Of a stretch of 64,000 nt of DNA, positions 1 through 7,255 are shown one piece after another (the stretch's first letter is position 1; each line of letters starts with the position of its first letter). The stretch lies in the NCBI GenBank assembly GCA_031629035.1, contig JAVLUG010000006.1, positions 56,729 to 120,728 on the forward strand, read 5' to 3'. The stretch is from MVYY01 sp012517575. Its GTDB lineage: Bacteria > Bacteroidota > Bacteroidia > Bacteroidales > Paludibacteraceae. A program made the translations under genes and the position numbers. Under the pieces are notes generated by a model. The model had not been told where the DNA came from. It saw only the letters and a program-made list of their open reading frames with translations, and made no database searches.

Positions 1-1641
1 TGTAGTTACTTTTTCATCGTCCTCAGGTTTGTATCTGAATGCTACTTCTTTGACATACCTGGTACCATCTGCTGATTTGCTTACGCCAATTAAAAAGTCA
101 GCTTCCTGAGCTAGTATTCGACTGCCAGCAAGACTATCGATTGTTATAGGTCTGCCTATTACTTTAGGAGTATGGTGAATTACAATTAATGTAATTGCTA
201 ATTCATTAGTCAGCTCCCGAAGCTTTAAACCTATTTCTTTTGCGGTATTGCTATCTTCGATACTACCGGAGTACATACGAGTCAAGCTATCAACAAAAAC
301 AAGTTTTGAACCTGATTCAATAATATGTTTTTTCAGCAAATCCCAATCTTCCTTTGTAGATAAAATACGAGGAAAATTTTCATCAACGATTTTGAAATAA
401 TCACCTAAAGAAGCATTAATGAACTGAAGTTGTTTTTGATTTCTTTCTGTTCTTGGTTGCCAATACTCCTCCATTGAAACAAAAAATACTTTCATTCTTT
501 CTTCAATACGTTTGTTGAAGAAAGATTCTTTGCCAGCTGCTATCATCAATGCTAAGTTTTCACAAAATATAGTTTTTCCGGATTTTGGAGGACCAAAAAC
601 AAAACCAAATGAGCCAACCATAATCCCCGACCAAAGAAACCTTAGCTTTGGAGCATTTTTGGCTTTTTCAATCATGTTTTCAAGCGTTTCGCAACACAAT
701 AAAGGCTGGTTATTGCTTGACTCGGAATATGGTTTATTTGTTGATTTTGTTTGCATTGAAACAGGATTTGTATCTAATTTCAATGGATTACACCCATGTT
801 TATCAGTCTGTTTATATGAACATAGAACGATTTTTGATATTTCATCTTTTGTAAAATCAGTTTGTTCAAGTGTATAGAGATAGTTTAAAGCTGTGTTTTG
901 TGAAATTCCAATTCTATTCAGACCCGCACATAATAGACCTGCATAATGATTGCGATTCCCCGAAACGAATGATTCTGACTTGTCAAGGTTTTTTCTGATT
1001 ATGTCACATTGCTCTATTTCACTAGTAACTGCGACTGTTTTCGTGTTAAACAGAGGCTCTAAAACGATATTAGTTTTCTCAACAGGTTTTGGAAGATACT
1101 TTTTGATAAATTCTGCTCCAATTAAAGGAGCAGAATCGTTATAGTAGCTATTGCAATCCCAAGAAAGATAACACGCTCTGGAAATATCACTACATTGTTT
1201 GTCAATTTCTAAATTCATTTCCAATCGGAAATAATTTTGAAATGCTCTGAAATAGTCAATATGTTCAGCAGCAAGAGTATCAATGTAATAAAATACTTTA
1301 ATACCATCACCCGAAGGACTATCAAAGAAAAGACATGGCGTAAATAACTTAATTAAATTAGCTTTAAGTACTCTCGTGTCACTTACATGGTCAAAATCAA
1401 TACAGAATATCCCACTGCGTTGAATAATCTGGGCATTGCTCCGAGAATGAAACGTTCCTGCAGGAGTTATATAATCAAGTGTTGATTTTATAGACTTATT
1501 GCCGTTTCTGATATCGATTACTTTATCATGATATTGATTTGACCGAACTAATTTTTGCAGGTCTGTCAATGTCATATTGTTGTCTGTTGGAATGGTAACT
1601 TTTATACCACCGACAAAAAAACTGAAATTATATTTGTTCAT
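1..1641 (-). CDS. Primase/VirE-N-like plus RepA-type AAA ATPase of an integrative element (partial, C-terminus off the left edge)
   Basis: An open frame of 547 codons starts at ATG 1641 and runs off the window without a stop. The N-terminal ~200 residues look like the BT4734/VirE-N domain of Bacteroidetes mobile-element proteins: a FDHVSDT segment is followed by an FFDSPSGDGIKVFY segment, the usual 'SPSGnGlK' core. The C-terminal part holds a Walker A motif (GPPKSGKT, about residue 350) and a Walker B-like strand (KLVFVDSLTRMYSG), as in RepA/RecA-like hexameric helicases (AAA_25). The likely role is replication or mobilisation of the element. It is the last gene seen of a minus-strand cluster that begins with the integrase, and starts 19 bases beyond the stop of the HTH gene. 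The domain calls come from reading motifs, and the missing C-terminus limits certainty. Confidence 0.75.
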   Translation of the reverse strand, partial: MNKYNFSFFVGGIKVTIPTDNNMTLTDLQKLVRSNQYHDKVIDIRNGNKSIKSTLDYITPAGTFHSRSNAQIIQRSGIFCIDFDHVSDTRVLKANLIKLFTPCLFFDSPSGDGIKVFYYIDTLAAEHIDYFRAFQNYFRLEMNLEIDKQCSDISRACYLSWDCNSYYNDSAPLIGAEFIKKYLPKPVEKTNIVLEPLFNTKTVAVTSEIEQCDIIRKNLDKSESFVSGNRNHYAGLLCAGLNRIGISQNTALNYLYTLEQTDFTKDEISKIVLCSYKQTDKHGCNPLKLDTNPVSMQTKSTNKPYSESSNNQPLLCCETLENMIEKAKNAPKLRFLWSGIMVGSFGFVFGPPKSGKTIFCENLALMIAAGKESFFNKRIEERMKVFFVSMEEYWQPRTERNQKQLQFINASLGDYFKIVDENFPRILSTKEDWDLLKKHIIESGSKLVFVDSLTRMYSGSIEDSNTAKEIGLKLRELTNELAITLIVIHHTPKVIGRPITIDSLAGSRILAQEADFLIGVSKSADGTRYVKEVAFRYKPEDDEKVTT

Positions 1642-1659
1642 AAATTTGTCTGTTTAAAA

Positions 1660-2010
1660 TTACCTACTGTTATTTTCAATCATTTGTATTATATCCGATA
1701 TACGGTAATAGACTTTACCCCCGATTAAGGAATATTTAATCAATTTATTATGACGCCAATTTTGAGAAGTTTTATCGCTGATATTCATAATTTGAATGAA
1801 TTCAGCATTGTCGATTAACCCGATAGGGTTTGAGTTCTTAGGATTGCTAAGCAATTGATTTACTTTATCAATTTGCTGTTGGATAGATTCAAGTTGAAAT
1901 TCAACCTTTCGGACTGCTTTATTTGTTTCTTCGATATTGAAAAATCGTTTGTTGCAGTCTGCAACGAATGTTTCAAGACATTCCATGTATTTTAATGTTC
2001 TGTTGTACAT
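1660..2010 (-). CDS. Small helix-turn-helix protein of the integrative element
   Basis: This 116-residue protein has a Gln/Glu-rich coiled-coil N-terminal half (about 15-55). Its C-terminal half resembles a MerR/excisionase-type winged helix (IDNAEFIQIMNISDKTSQNWRH followed by a YYRISDI strand). Such proteins often pair with a second small HTH protein next to Bacteroidetes integrases and act in excision or in control of the element genes. The gene starts 2 bases past the stop of the upstream HTH gene, so the two are probably translated together. I infer the function from fold pattern and context; no specific family is certain. Confidence 0.65.
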   Translation of the reverse strand: MYNRTLKYMECLETFVADCNKRFFNIEETNKAVRKVEFQLESIQQQIDKVNQLLSNPKNSNPIGLIDNAEFIQIMNISDKTSQNWRHNKLIKYSLIGGKVYYRISDIIQMIENNSR

Positions 2011-2012
2011 GG

Positions 2013-2360
2013 TTATTTGCGTGTGTTTTTAAGGGGTTTAATGCACGCAACTGAAGGCATTGAAACTAATTCATCGCAAGTTTTTTGACGACCGCTTTGA
2101 ATCCAAGAAGTCAGCTCTGTTTCGGAGAAATAGAGCCTCTTACCCACTTTTGAGAAAGGAATAGAACGTTTGCTTACAAATCCGTAGAGTGTAGGCACTG
2201 TAAGATTGACGAACTTTGCAGCTTCACTGATTGACATTGGTTTGTCGGAAGCTACACGATTGGAAGTTTGTTGCGATTTAAGCAACTGTTCGAGTGAGTC
2301 TACTTTTTCAAGTAATAAACTCACTGCTTGGGGAAGATTTTCGAAATTAATTTTTTCCAT
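2013..2360 (-). CDS. Excisionase-like helix-turn-helix protein (MerR/HTH_17 type)
   Basis: This 115-residue protein has an N-terminal coiled coil (LLEKVDSLEQLLKSQQ) and a clear HTH_17/excisionase module at about 42-92: SISEAAKFVNLTVPTLYGFV, then SKRSIPFSKVGKRLYFSETEL. The second stretch is the wing with the usual 'iPf.KvGkrl.F...dL' pattern. Proteins of this type direct excision or regulate integrative elements. It lies upstream of a second HTH gene in the minus-strand element cluster, and its position between the integrase module and the ATPase fits an excisionase or regulator. A regulator of replication genes is the main alternative. Confidence 0.75.
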   Translation of the reverse strand: MEKINFENLPQAVSLLLEKVDSLEQLLKSQQTSNRVASDKPMSISEAAKFVNLTVPTLYGFVSKRSIPFSKVGKRLYFSETELTSWIQSGRQKTCDELVSMPSVACIKPLKNTRK

Positions 2361-2431
2361 TTGCGAATAATTTTATAATTATTCTGCAAATAGACAGGGG
2401 GCATTCGAGGGGGTAAATAGAGGAGTACGCC

Positions 2432-4699
2432 TTATTTTAGTAGTTCATAGTCCTTTATTACTGTTTCTTTGTGTAAATGGGCTGTGTAGCGGTTTTTATT
2501 TTCTGTTGTACCTTTATCAAGTACATTTTTATTGCCTCTTATAGACCTTTCATCAGTATTAAACCAATCAGCTACTTCTTTATTTCTATCAGAAATTTTT
2601 GAAAAATGCTCGAAATCAATATGTTTAAAGAATTCAACATATTCAAACATTGCAATTGTATAAGGAATTCCTTTTGCAACCATTTTCTCAACTAATAAAA
2701 TTTGTTTGTCAGGTGATAGAATTTTAATTTTTGAAAGATTAAAGAAACCAAATTCAGAAAGTTTAGATTTAAGTAATTCAGATTTGGTTTGAAGCATTGA
2801 AACTGAAATAGGATTTTTGTCTTCAACAATAGCATTTGTTGAACCAACTGTTAAACTGGCTTTGAAAATATCAAACGCATTTTGTGTGGCTTCAAGGAAT
2901 AGAAGGAAATGTTTGGAGTAAAGATTCCAAACGTGCAAAACATAATTTTCGCGAGTTGTACTTCCATCGTACTTCATAAAATTAGGATACCAATATACAT
3001 CGTGATATATTTCGCAAAACGCATTTTTACGCTTCTCTGGGCTGTGTGTTTTAAACTGCTGAAGTGAAGCCGTTAAAAATCGGTTTATTTCATGGTTGTT
3101 TAGTGGTTTGATAAAGTCGTGTAATTGGAGGTTGAACTCAGTGAGTAGTTCGCCAGGAATAAATTCATTGAAATAGTTTGGGTCAAATTTATAGGTTTCC
3201 CAATAGTTATCGCAATTTTGTTTGTAATTGGAAGCATAGTGAGCAAGTGAAATTTCCAATTTATCTACCAAATAAAGTTCTTTTTTTGCGTATTTGTTGC
3301 TGAAAAACTTGTAATATTCTTCAATGTCGTAACTGCCAGTAGTTATTATACCTCCGTTGTTAATATAATTTACAGGGAGTTCGTCTTGAGAAGTTTCATT
3401 TTCAAGGAAATCTAAAAAAGATTCTTTTTTAGATATATCGATATTTACACCCGAAATATAGTTTTTGTCGCCAGTGTAGGTATAAACGAGGTCTATTAGC
3501 TTTCGTATTTCTTTGGCAAAAGATAAAAGATTATCTTTAAGAAGAACTGGGCTAAAGTTGTTTTTAAGAATAATTTTAATCAAATTATTTAACCTAGGTT
3601 CGGCAGCTATTTTTTTTGTTGTACAAAAGGTAAAATCAAGATTTTGAATTCTTAAAATGGTATCAGCAAAACAAATATCTAAAATTGTTGCAATTACAAC
3701 TGGGTCATCAAATTGGCTCAATACCATTGCCTCAAAATAATTATCAGATAATAATCCCGAAAACGGATCAGTTTGAAGATATTGTATATCTTGAGAACTA
3801 ATCTTATTATTTAAGAAGTAATATTCAAAGATATCTAAGCCTTTTATGTAAACTTCATTTATAGTATTACAGTCGCTTTTTACCAATTCAATGTCTTCAT
3901 CAGTCAATTTCCGCAACATATTTCGGCTTGCTTCTTCCATTGCTGCAATTGCTTCTGGGTTATTAAATTCTTCGTTCATTTCTCTTTTCTCGTCGAGGAT
4001 TGTACGTGATTTTTTATTTGCGCTTTCAGAAGTTGTGGTATTTTTTATTTGAAAATCTATTGATTCAACAACCTTATAGCATTTATCTATAAAGTTGTCA
4101 AATTCATCGAAATCTTCTTTATCTACTGTGTTTTGAAGTTTGAAAAGTTCAGCTGTATGTAACTTCTTTAAAATAAACTCTTTTCTTTTGGTTAAATCAT
4201 ATTCGTTTAATGCTTCAAGCAATAAATCGTTGTAATCAAGATTAATACCATATTTATCAATAGACCATTTTCCTGTAAAAGGAATAGCAAATGTTGTAAA
4301 AAACATGTGCAGGCTATTTAAATTATATCTAAGGCAATCAATTGCATCTAAATAAAAATCAATTTCATTACCGATTTGAATTATTTTTACCCTATATTCA
4401 TTGAACTTTTTGTCGTTTTGCTTTAGGTTATATAAATCCAAAAAATCGAATGTAAATTTCCATAAATCAAGAAAAACAGCATTTGTAATGTTAGTTACAA
4501 GTTGTTTGTCGTTTTCAATAGGAGATATGATTTCCGCATAAGATTTATAACCAAACATCTGTTTTAATTCCTTCAACTTATCAACTTTTAAGGGTGGCAA
4601 AATGCCACCCTTAAGATATTGGTTGAGTATTTGTATGGTTTCTAAAAGATTATCGTTAATCGCCTTAAGTTTTGAAACAATTTGGTTCGTATTATCCAT
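2432..4699 (-). CDS. Large protein of unknown function in the integrative element (755 aa)
   Basis: This is an intact 755-codon frame with no signal peptide, membrane segment or recognised catalytic motif. It is rich in Lys, Glu, Asn and Phe and probably all-alpha. The part around residues 455-480 (YDIEEYYKFFSNKYAKKEL) and the C-terminal ~120 residues, which contain a helix-turn-helix-like stretch ending in DERSIRGNKN, are loosely reminiscent of RteC-type regulators of Bacteroides conjugative elements. I do not consider that assignment proven. It is the first gene after the integrase on the same strand, separated by 27 bases. Its length and position suggest a cargo or regulatory protein carried by the element. 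Confidence 0.6.
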   Translation of the reverse strand: MDNTNQIVSKLKAINDNLLETIQILNQYLKGGILPPLKVDKLKELKQMFGYKSYAEIISPIENDKQLVTNITNAVFLDLWKFTFDFLDLYNLKQNDKKFNEYRVKIIQIGNEIDFYLDAIDCLRYNLNSLHMFFTTFAIPFTGKWSIDKYGINLDYNDLLLEALNEYDLTKRKEFILKKLHTAELFKLQNTVDKEDFDEFDNFIDKCYKVVESIDFQIKNTTTSESANKKSRTILDEKREMNEEFNNPEAIAAMEEASRNMLRKLTDEDIELVKSDCNTINEVYIKGLDIFEYYFLNNKISSQDIQYLQTDPFSGLLSDNYFEAMVLSQFDDPVVIATILDICFADTILRIQNLDFTFCTTKKIAAEPRLNNLIKIILKNNFSPVLLKDNLLSFAKEIRKLIDLVYTYTGDKNYISGVNIDISKKESFLDFLENETSQDELPVNYINNGGIITTGSYDIEEYYKFFSNKYAKKELYLVDKLEISLAHYASNYKQNCDNYWETYKFDPNYFNEFIPGELLTEFNLQLHDFIKPLNNHEINRFLTASLQQFKTHSPEKRKNAFCEIYHDVYWYPNFMKYDGSTTRENYVLHVWNLYSKHFLLFLEATQNAFDIFKASLTVGSTNAIVEDKNPISVSMLQTKSELLKSKLSEFGFFNLSKIKILSPDKQILLVEKMVAKGIPYTIAMFEYVEFFKHIDFEHFSKISDRNKEVADWFNTDERSIRGNKNVLDKGTTENKNRYTAHLHKETVIKDYELLK

Positions 4700-4726
4700 A
4701 GAATCGGTGTCAACAAATGTATATGA

Positions 4727-5968
4727 TTAGAAATTCATTAATTTTTTAGTCAAATCTTCAATACTGTCATCTTCAAAACCGCTGAAATAGTTTTGAGTAG
4801 TTTTTAAATCGGCATGTCCAAGCTGTTCACTTACTAACTCCATACTGGCACCTGATTTAATTGCATTGGTGCTGAAAGAATGACGAGCATAGTATGTTGA
4901 TATATTTTCATCAATGCCGACGTATTTTGCAAGCTTTTTTAAACCTTGGTTAACTGACCTTGTGAAATTCTTGATTGCAACCTGTTTTTGTTCAGCCGTC
5001 ATATCTTTGTTTATTATGTTGAAAATAAAGCTGCTGGCGGCTTTATTTTGGCTGCCATACTTGTTTATCACTTCATGTGCAAAAGGCGTCAAATATACGG
5101 AAATTTCCGTTTGCTCGGAAGTAGTGTTTTCTGTTTTTTTTCTAAAGAATTTTAAACGATTACCATCAATCTGGCTATATGTTAGGTTGGCAATATCCTT
5201 AAAGTTCATGCCACTGCAATTGTAGGAGAAAAAGAAAAAGTCTTTCGCCCTGATCTGTTCTGGTGAACCGGTGGCTTCAAATAGTTTTTTGAGTTCTTCT
5301 TGTTTGAGTGATTTTTTAACTTTACGAACTTTCGCTATTTTGTATTTGGTCTTTTCCTTGCCAAATGGGTATATTTTATTTGAAATATCACCATTGGTTA
5401 TGGCAGTATTAAAAATGGCTCTGAGTGCCCGTAAATACATACTTACAGTGGTTGTGCTCTTGCCATTGTTTTTCATAAATTCTTCGTATCTTTGTAGCCA
5501 ATCAGGCGTGATTTCAGTAAAAAGAAGAATGTCAGCAGTTTTCTTTTTTTGAGTTAAAACAAATTTTTTGATTGAATTAAGACTGTTTTGATAATTATCG
5601 GCATTGCCAAGGTGGCCATGACTTTTATTGTCATTAATGGCAATTTCGAACGCATCAAAAACATTTGTTTTGTTGCGGGGGGTTTCGTACATTATCTCCT
5701 CAAATCGTTCAAAGGAAAAAGGAATAATGTCTTTAGCCTTTTCAATTGCATCGTTTTTGAGTTGGTTTAAAGTCTGAGCAATGGCAATATATTTCCCTTT
5801 AGGATTTCTACATGTACATAATTCAAACTCTGCTTGCGTTAATTTGACATTTGTACTATAATGTTCAGTTCTTGCTAAAGCTCCTGAATAAACACGAATT
5901 CTAACGATATAGATACCTGATTTGCGTGGTCTTCTTATATCTAAATATAAGGTTATTGAACATTCCAT
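4727..5968 (-). CDS. Tyrosine recombinase/integrase, IntDOT-like
   Basis: This 413-residue site-specific recombinase has the Bacteroidetes layout: an arm-binding N-terminus (1-90), a SAM-like core-binding domain (about 100-215) and a catalytic domain (about 220-400). In the catalytic domain I see ARHSFSTNAIKSGASMELVSEQLGH with the box II Arg and His, then TTQNYF with the nucleophilic Tyr near residue 394. At the box I Arg position the sequence reads NCSGMNFKDI, with Ser in place of Arg, the same substitution known for IntDOT of CTnDOT. The gene start lies about 160 bases from the tRNA-Pro half site at 6126-6170, so it should catalyse integration there. The family call is very secure. Confidence 0.93.
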   Translation of the reverse strand: MECSITLYLDIRRPRKSGIYIVRIRVYSGALARTEHYSTNVKLTQAEFELCTCRNPKGKYIAIAQTLNQLKNDAIEKAKDIIPFSFERFEEIMYETPRNKTNVFDAFEIAINDNKSHGHLGNADNYQNSLNSIKKFVLTQKKKTADILLFTEITPDWLQRYEEFMKNNGKSTTTVSMYLRALRAIFNTAITNGDISNKIYPFGKEKTKYKIAKVRKVKKSLKQEELKKLFEATGSPEQIRAKDFFFFSYNCSGMNFKDIANLTYSQIDGNRLKFFRKKTENTTSEQTEISVYLTPFAHEVINKYGSQNKAASSFIFNIINKDMTAEQKQVAIKNFTRSVNQGLKKLAKYVGIDENISTYYARHSFSTNAIKSGASMELVSEQLGHADLKTTQNYFSGFEDDSIEDLTKKLMNF

Positions 5969-5990
5969 ATTGATATGTTGGTTTTAAAAA

Positions 5991-6018
5991 GTGTACATAA
6001 AATGTACACAAATGTACA
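5991..6018. promoter_or_regulatory. TGTACA repeat cluster between integrase and attachment site
   Basis: Three TGTACA copies start at 5992, 6003 and 6013, one helical turn apart. The first two form a perfect 8-bp-arm palindrome (GTGTACAT, 3-base spacer, ATGTACAC, 5991-6009), and copies two and three form a direct repeat ATGTACACAA. Phased repeats just upstream of an integrase gene and beside its attachment site are typical of arm-type integrase/excisionase sites or of an integrase operator. The binding protein is not known. Confidence 0.5.
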
Positions 6019-6125
6019 CAAAACATTCGAATAACAAACATATAATAAGAATAAAAATAAAAGTTATTTTGCTGAATATCAGCAGTAATATAATAGTATG
6101 ACAAAATTAAAATTAGATAAATTTA

Positions 6126-6170
6126 TGCTTTGGGAGCAGGGGGTCGTGGGTTCAAATCCCGCTACCCCGA
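6126..6170 (+). other. attR-like site: 3' half of tRNA-Pro(TGG)
   Basis: From 6126 the sequence is the 3' half of a tRNA. It holds the anticodon loop TTTGGGA with anticodon TGG at 6131-6133, the 3' anticodon stem GCAGG, a T-arm GTGGG/CCCGC with loop TTCAAAT, the acceptor strand TACCCCG and discriminator A at 6170. The bases upstream (6121-6125) do not restore the 5' anticodon stem, and no D-arm or 5' acceptor (expected CGGGGTA) precedes it. So this is a displaced half gene: the junction of an element that recombined near the anticodon loop of tRNA-Pro(TGG). The intact tRNA would be at the other end of the element, beyond the left edge. Confidence 0.8.
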
Positions 6171-6175
6171 CACAT

Positions 6176-6213
6176 AAGAGAGGAAAAATGAAAAAAAAAT
6201 TTTTCCTCTCTTT
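6176..6213 (+). terminator. Terminator hairpin behind the tRNA-Pro tail
   Basis: A perfect 14-bp stem (AAGAGAGGAAAAAT at 6176-6189 with its complement at 6199-6212) and a purine-rich loop lie 5 bases past the tRNA 3' end. This is the natural terminator position for the tRNA transcript. The same hairpin recurs in the other two repeat units (around 6524-6561 and, partly, 6614-6646). Confidence 0.7.
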
Positions 6214-6224
6214 ATTTCTAAGGA

Positions 6225-6467
6225 ATGGAATATTACACCTATATTTTGAGAAGTAAAACTACGGGGAAGTATTATTGCGGTCAAACGAATAATATGTACG
6301 ATCGGATACTTCGTCATAACTCAGGACGGAATAAATATACTAAACATGGCGTACCTTGGGAATTGATTAGTTTCTATAAATTTTCTACTAGGGCTGAAGC
6401 GGTATCCTTGGAATCGAAAATAAAGAAAAGAGGCATTGAAAGATTTTTAAAGGATTTAGAAAGTTAG
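6225..6467 (+). CDS. GIY-YIG nuclease superfamily protein (UPF0213/YhbQ size)
   Basis: This 80-residue protein is a complete single-domain GIY-YIG nuclease of the small YhbQ/UPF0213 kind. The motif reads YTYIL then YYCGQT (residues 4-21). RILRHNSG holds the conserved Arg (about 27), KHGVPWEL follows, and Glu in SLESKIKKR (about 63) is the expected metal-binding acid. It starts 12 bases past the tRNA-tail hairpin. Past its stop, another frame reads AHPAEGRRVVGSNPATPT through the next tRNA tail, a fusion tail seen in many annotated Bacteroidetes GIY-YIG proteins. In vivo substrate and role are unknown; a homing-type activity on the tRNA-Pro locus is only inference. Confidence 0.88.
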   Translation: MEYYTYILRSKTTGKYYCGQTNNMYDRILRHNSGRNKYTKHGVPWELISFYKFSTRAEAVSLESKIKKRGIERFLKDLES

Positions 6468-6488
6468 CGCATCCAGCCGAAGGCAGGA

Positions 6489-6518
6489 GGGTCGTGGGTT
6501 CAAATCCCGCTACCCCGA
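6489..6518 (+). repeat. Second tRNA-Pro 3' tail (T-arm and acceptor strand only)
   Basis: Thirty bases identical to 6141-6170 restore the T-arm (GTGGG/CCCGC), the acceptor strand TACCCCG and the discriminator. Unlike the first copy, no anticodon loop precedes it; the sequence upstream is the end of the GIY-YIG unit. It cannot encode a functional tRNA and marks the joint between two units. Confidence 0.8.
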
Positions 6519-6572
6519 CACATAAGAGAGGAAAAATGAAAAAAAAAATTTTCCTCTCTTTATTTCAAAGGA

Positions 6573-6612
6573 ATGGAATATTACACCTATATTTTGAGAA
6601 GTAAAACTACAG
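6573..6612 (+). pseudogene. Second GIY-YIG gene copy, cut by the ambiguous base at 6613
   Basis: The frame begins with the same 13 residues as the first GIY-YIG gene and is then interrupted by N. In the real genome this copy may be intact, since the N probably marks a collapsed or joined repeat, so calling it broken is provisional. Confidence 0.55.
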
Positions 6613-6613
6613 N
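6613..6613. other. Ambiguous base at an apparent assembly join inside the repeat array
   Basis: The only N noticed in the window lies where the sequence jumps from early in the unit 2 GIY-YIG gene back to the hairpin of another unit. That is the signature of a contig join or collapsed repeat. The true number of units is therefore unknown. Confidence 0.8.
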
Positions 6614-6657
6614 AGGAAAAATGAAAAAAAAAATTTTCCTCTCTTTATTTCAAAGGA

Positions 6658-6804
6658 ATGGAATATTACACCTATATTTTGAGAAGTAAAACTACAGGGA
6701 AGTATTATTGCGGTCAAACGAATAATATGTCCGATCGGATACTTCGTCATAATTCAGGACGGAATAAATATACTAAACACGGTGTACCTTGGGAATTCTA
6801 TTGA
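6658..6804 (+). pseudogene. Third GIY-YIG copy, truncated (48 codons)
   Basis: It matches the first copy through GVPWE and then runs into unrelated sequence and a stop (FY-stop), losing the part with the catalytic Glu. In the shared 139 bases there are five differences: four silent and one replacement (Tyr25 to Ser). The copies therefore diverged while coding was still conserved, and truncation came later. A 10-bp inverted repeat (6803-6812 and 6858-6867) begins at the breakpoint. Confidence 0.75.
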
Positions 6805-6988
6805 ATGATTGTCTGTCCTTCAAAAATGAACACCTTCTTTTATTAAAAATTTTTCCAACAATCATTCTTTTCTGCTTTTTTGTGATGCTCTCGTATCCTT
6901 TTTTACATGCACTTTTCTTCTTTCTTGTTCTGTGGAACAAGCCACCGATTACAAATCGGCAGTAACCGGAATGTACCTAAATTTTATT

Positions 6989-7183
6989 TTATATATCAAT
7001 CGTTATTTCAAAATCAATCTTCGGCATAAAATGTTGTTTTTTCCAAAAATAAAGTTGTTTGTTTCCAGTTTCTCCTATAGAATCAGGAACATACGTAAAT
7101 GATTTAATTTTTAAATTTTTGTCGATGGTTACATGATTTATTGCCTTTTTTCCTCTTTTCATTAATTTTTTATATTTTTGCAT
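6989..7183 (-). CDS. Small hypothetical reading frame (64 aa), possibly a gene remnant
   Basis: This basic 64-residue frame (MQKYKKLMKRGKKAINHVTI...) has no recognised domain, signal peptide or start signal. It sits in the ~450-base stretch between the broken GIY-YIG copy and the LysM gene, where I see nothing else coding. It could be the C-terminal remnant of a lost gene or chance; the low confidence reflects that. Confidence 0.25.
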   Translation of the reverse strand: MQKYKKLMKRGKKAINHVTIDKNLKIKSFTYVPDSIGETGNKQLYFWKKQHFMPKIDFEITIDI

Positions 7184-7255
7184 GGTTTAGCAGCCGGATT
7201 CATATAAACTTTATCAATCGCCATAAAACAAGTTTTTTCTTCAAATACCCATCAA

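Larger units (their letters stand above)
6141..6804 (+). repeat. Tandem array of tRNA-Pro tail + hairpin + GIY-YIG gene units (348-bp period)
   Basis: Unit 1 spans 6141-6488 and unit 2 starts at 6489, an exact 348-base offset measured at the tRNA tails. Unit 2 is interrupted by the ambiguous base N at 6613, after which the sequence resumes inside a third copy at the hairpin. Unit 3 breaks off within its GIY-YIG gene near 6797. Each unit contains a tRNA-Pro 3' tail, the terminator hairpin and a nuclease reading frame. The array lies directly downstream of the integrated element, so it was part of the tRNA-Pro locus before the element arrived. Confidence 0.8.

Noticed and set aside
6126..6518. 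Functional tRNA genes at the two tRNA-Pro tails
   Set aside because: Both copies lack the 5' acceptor strand and D-arm; only the 3' half or less is present.
6141..6800. CRISPR array
   Set aside because: The repeats are 348 bases long and coding; there are no short repeats with unique spacers.
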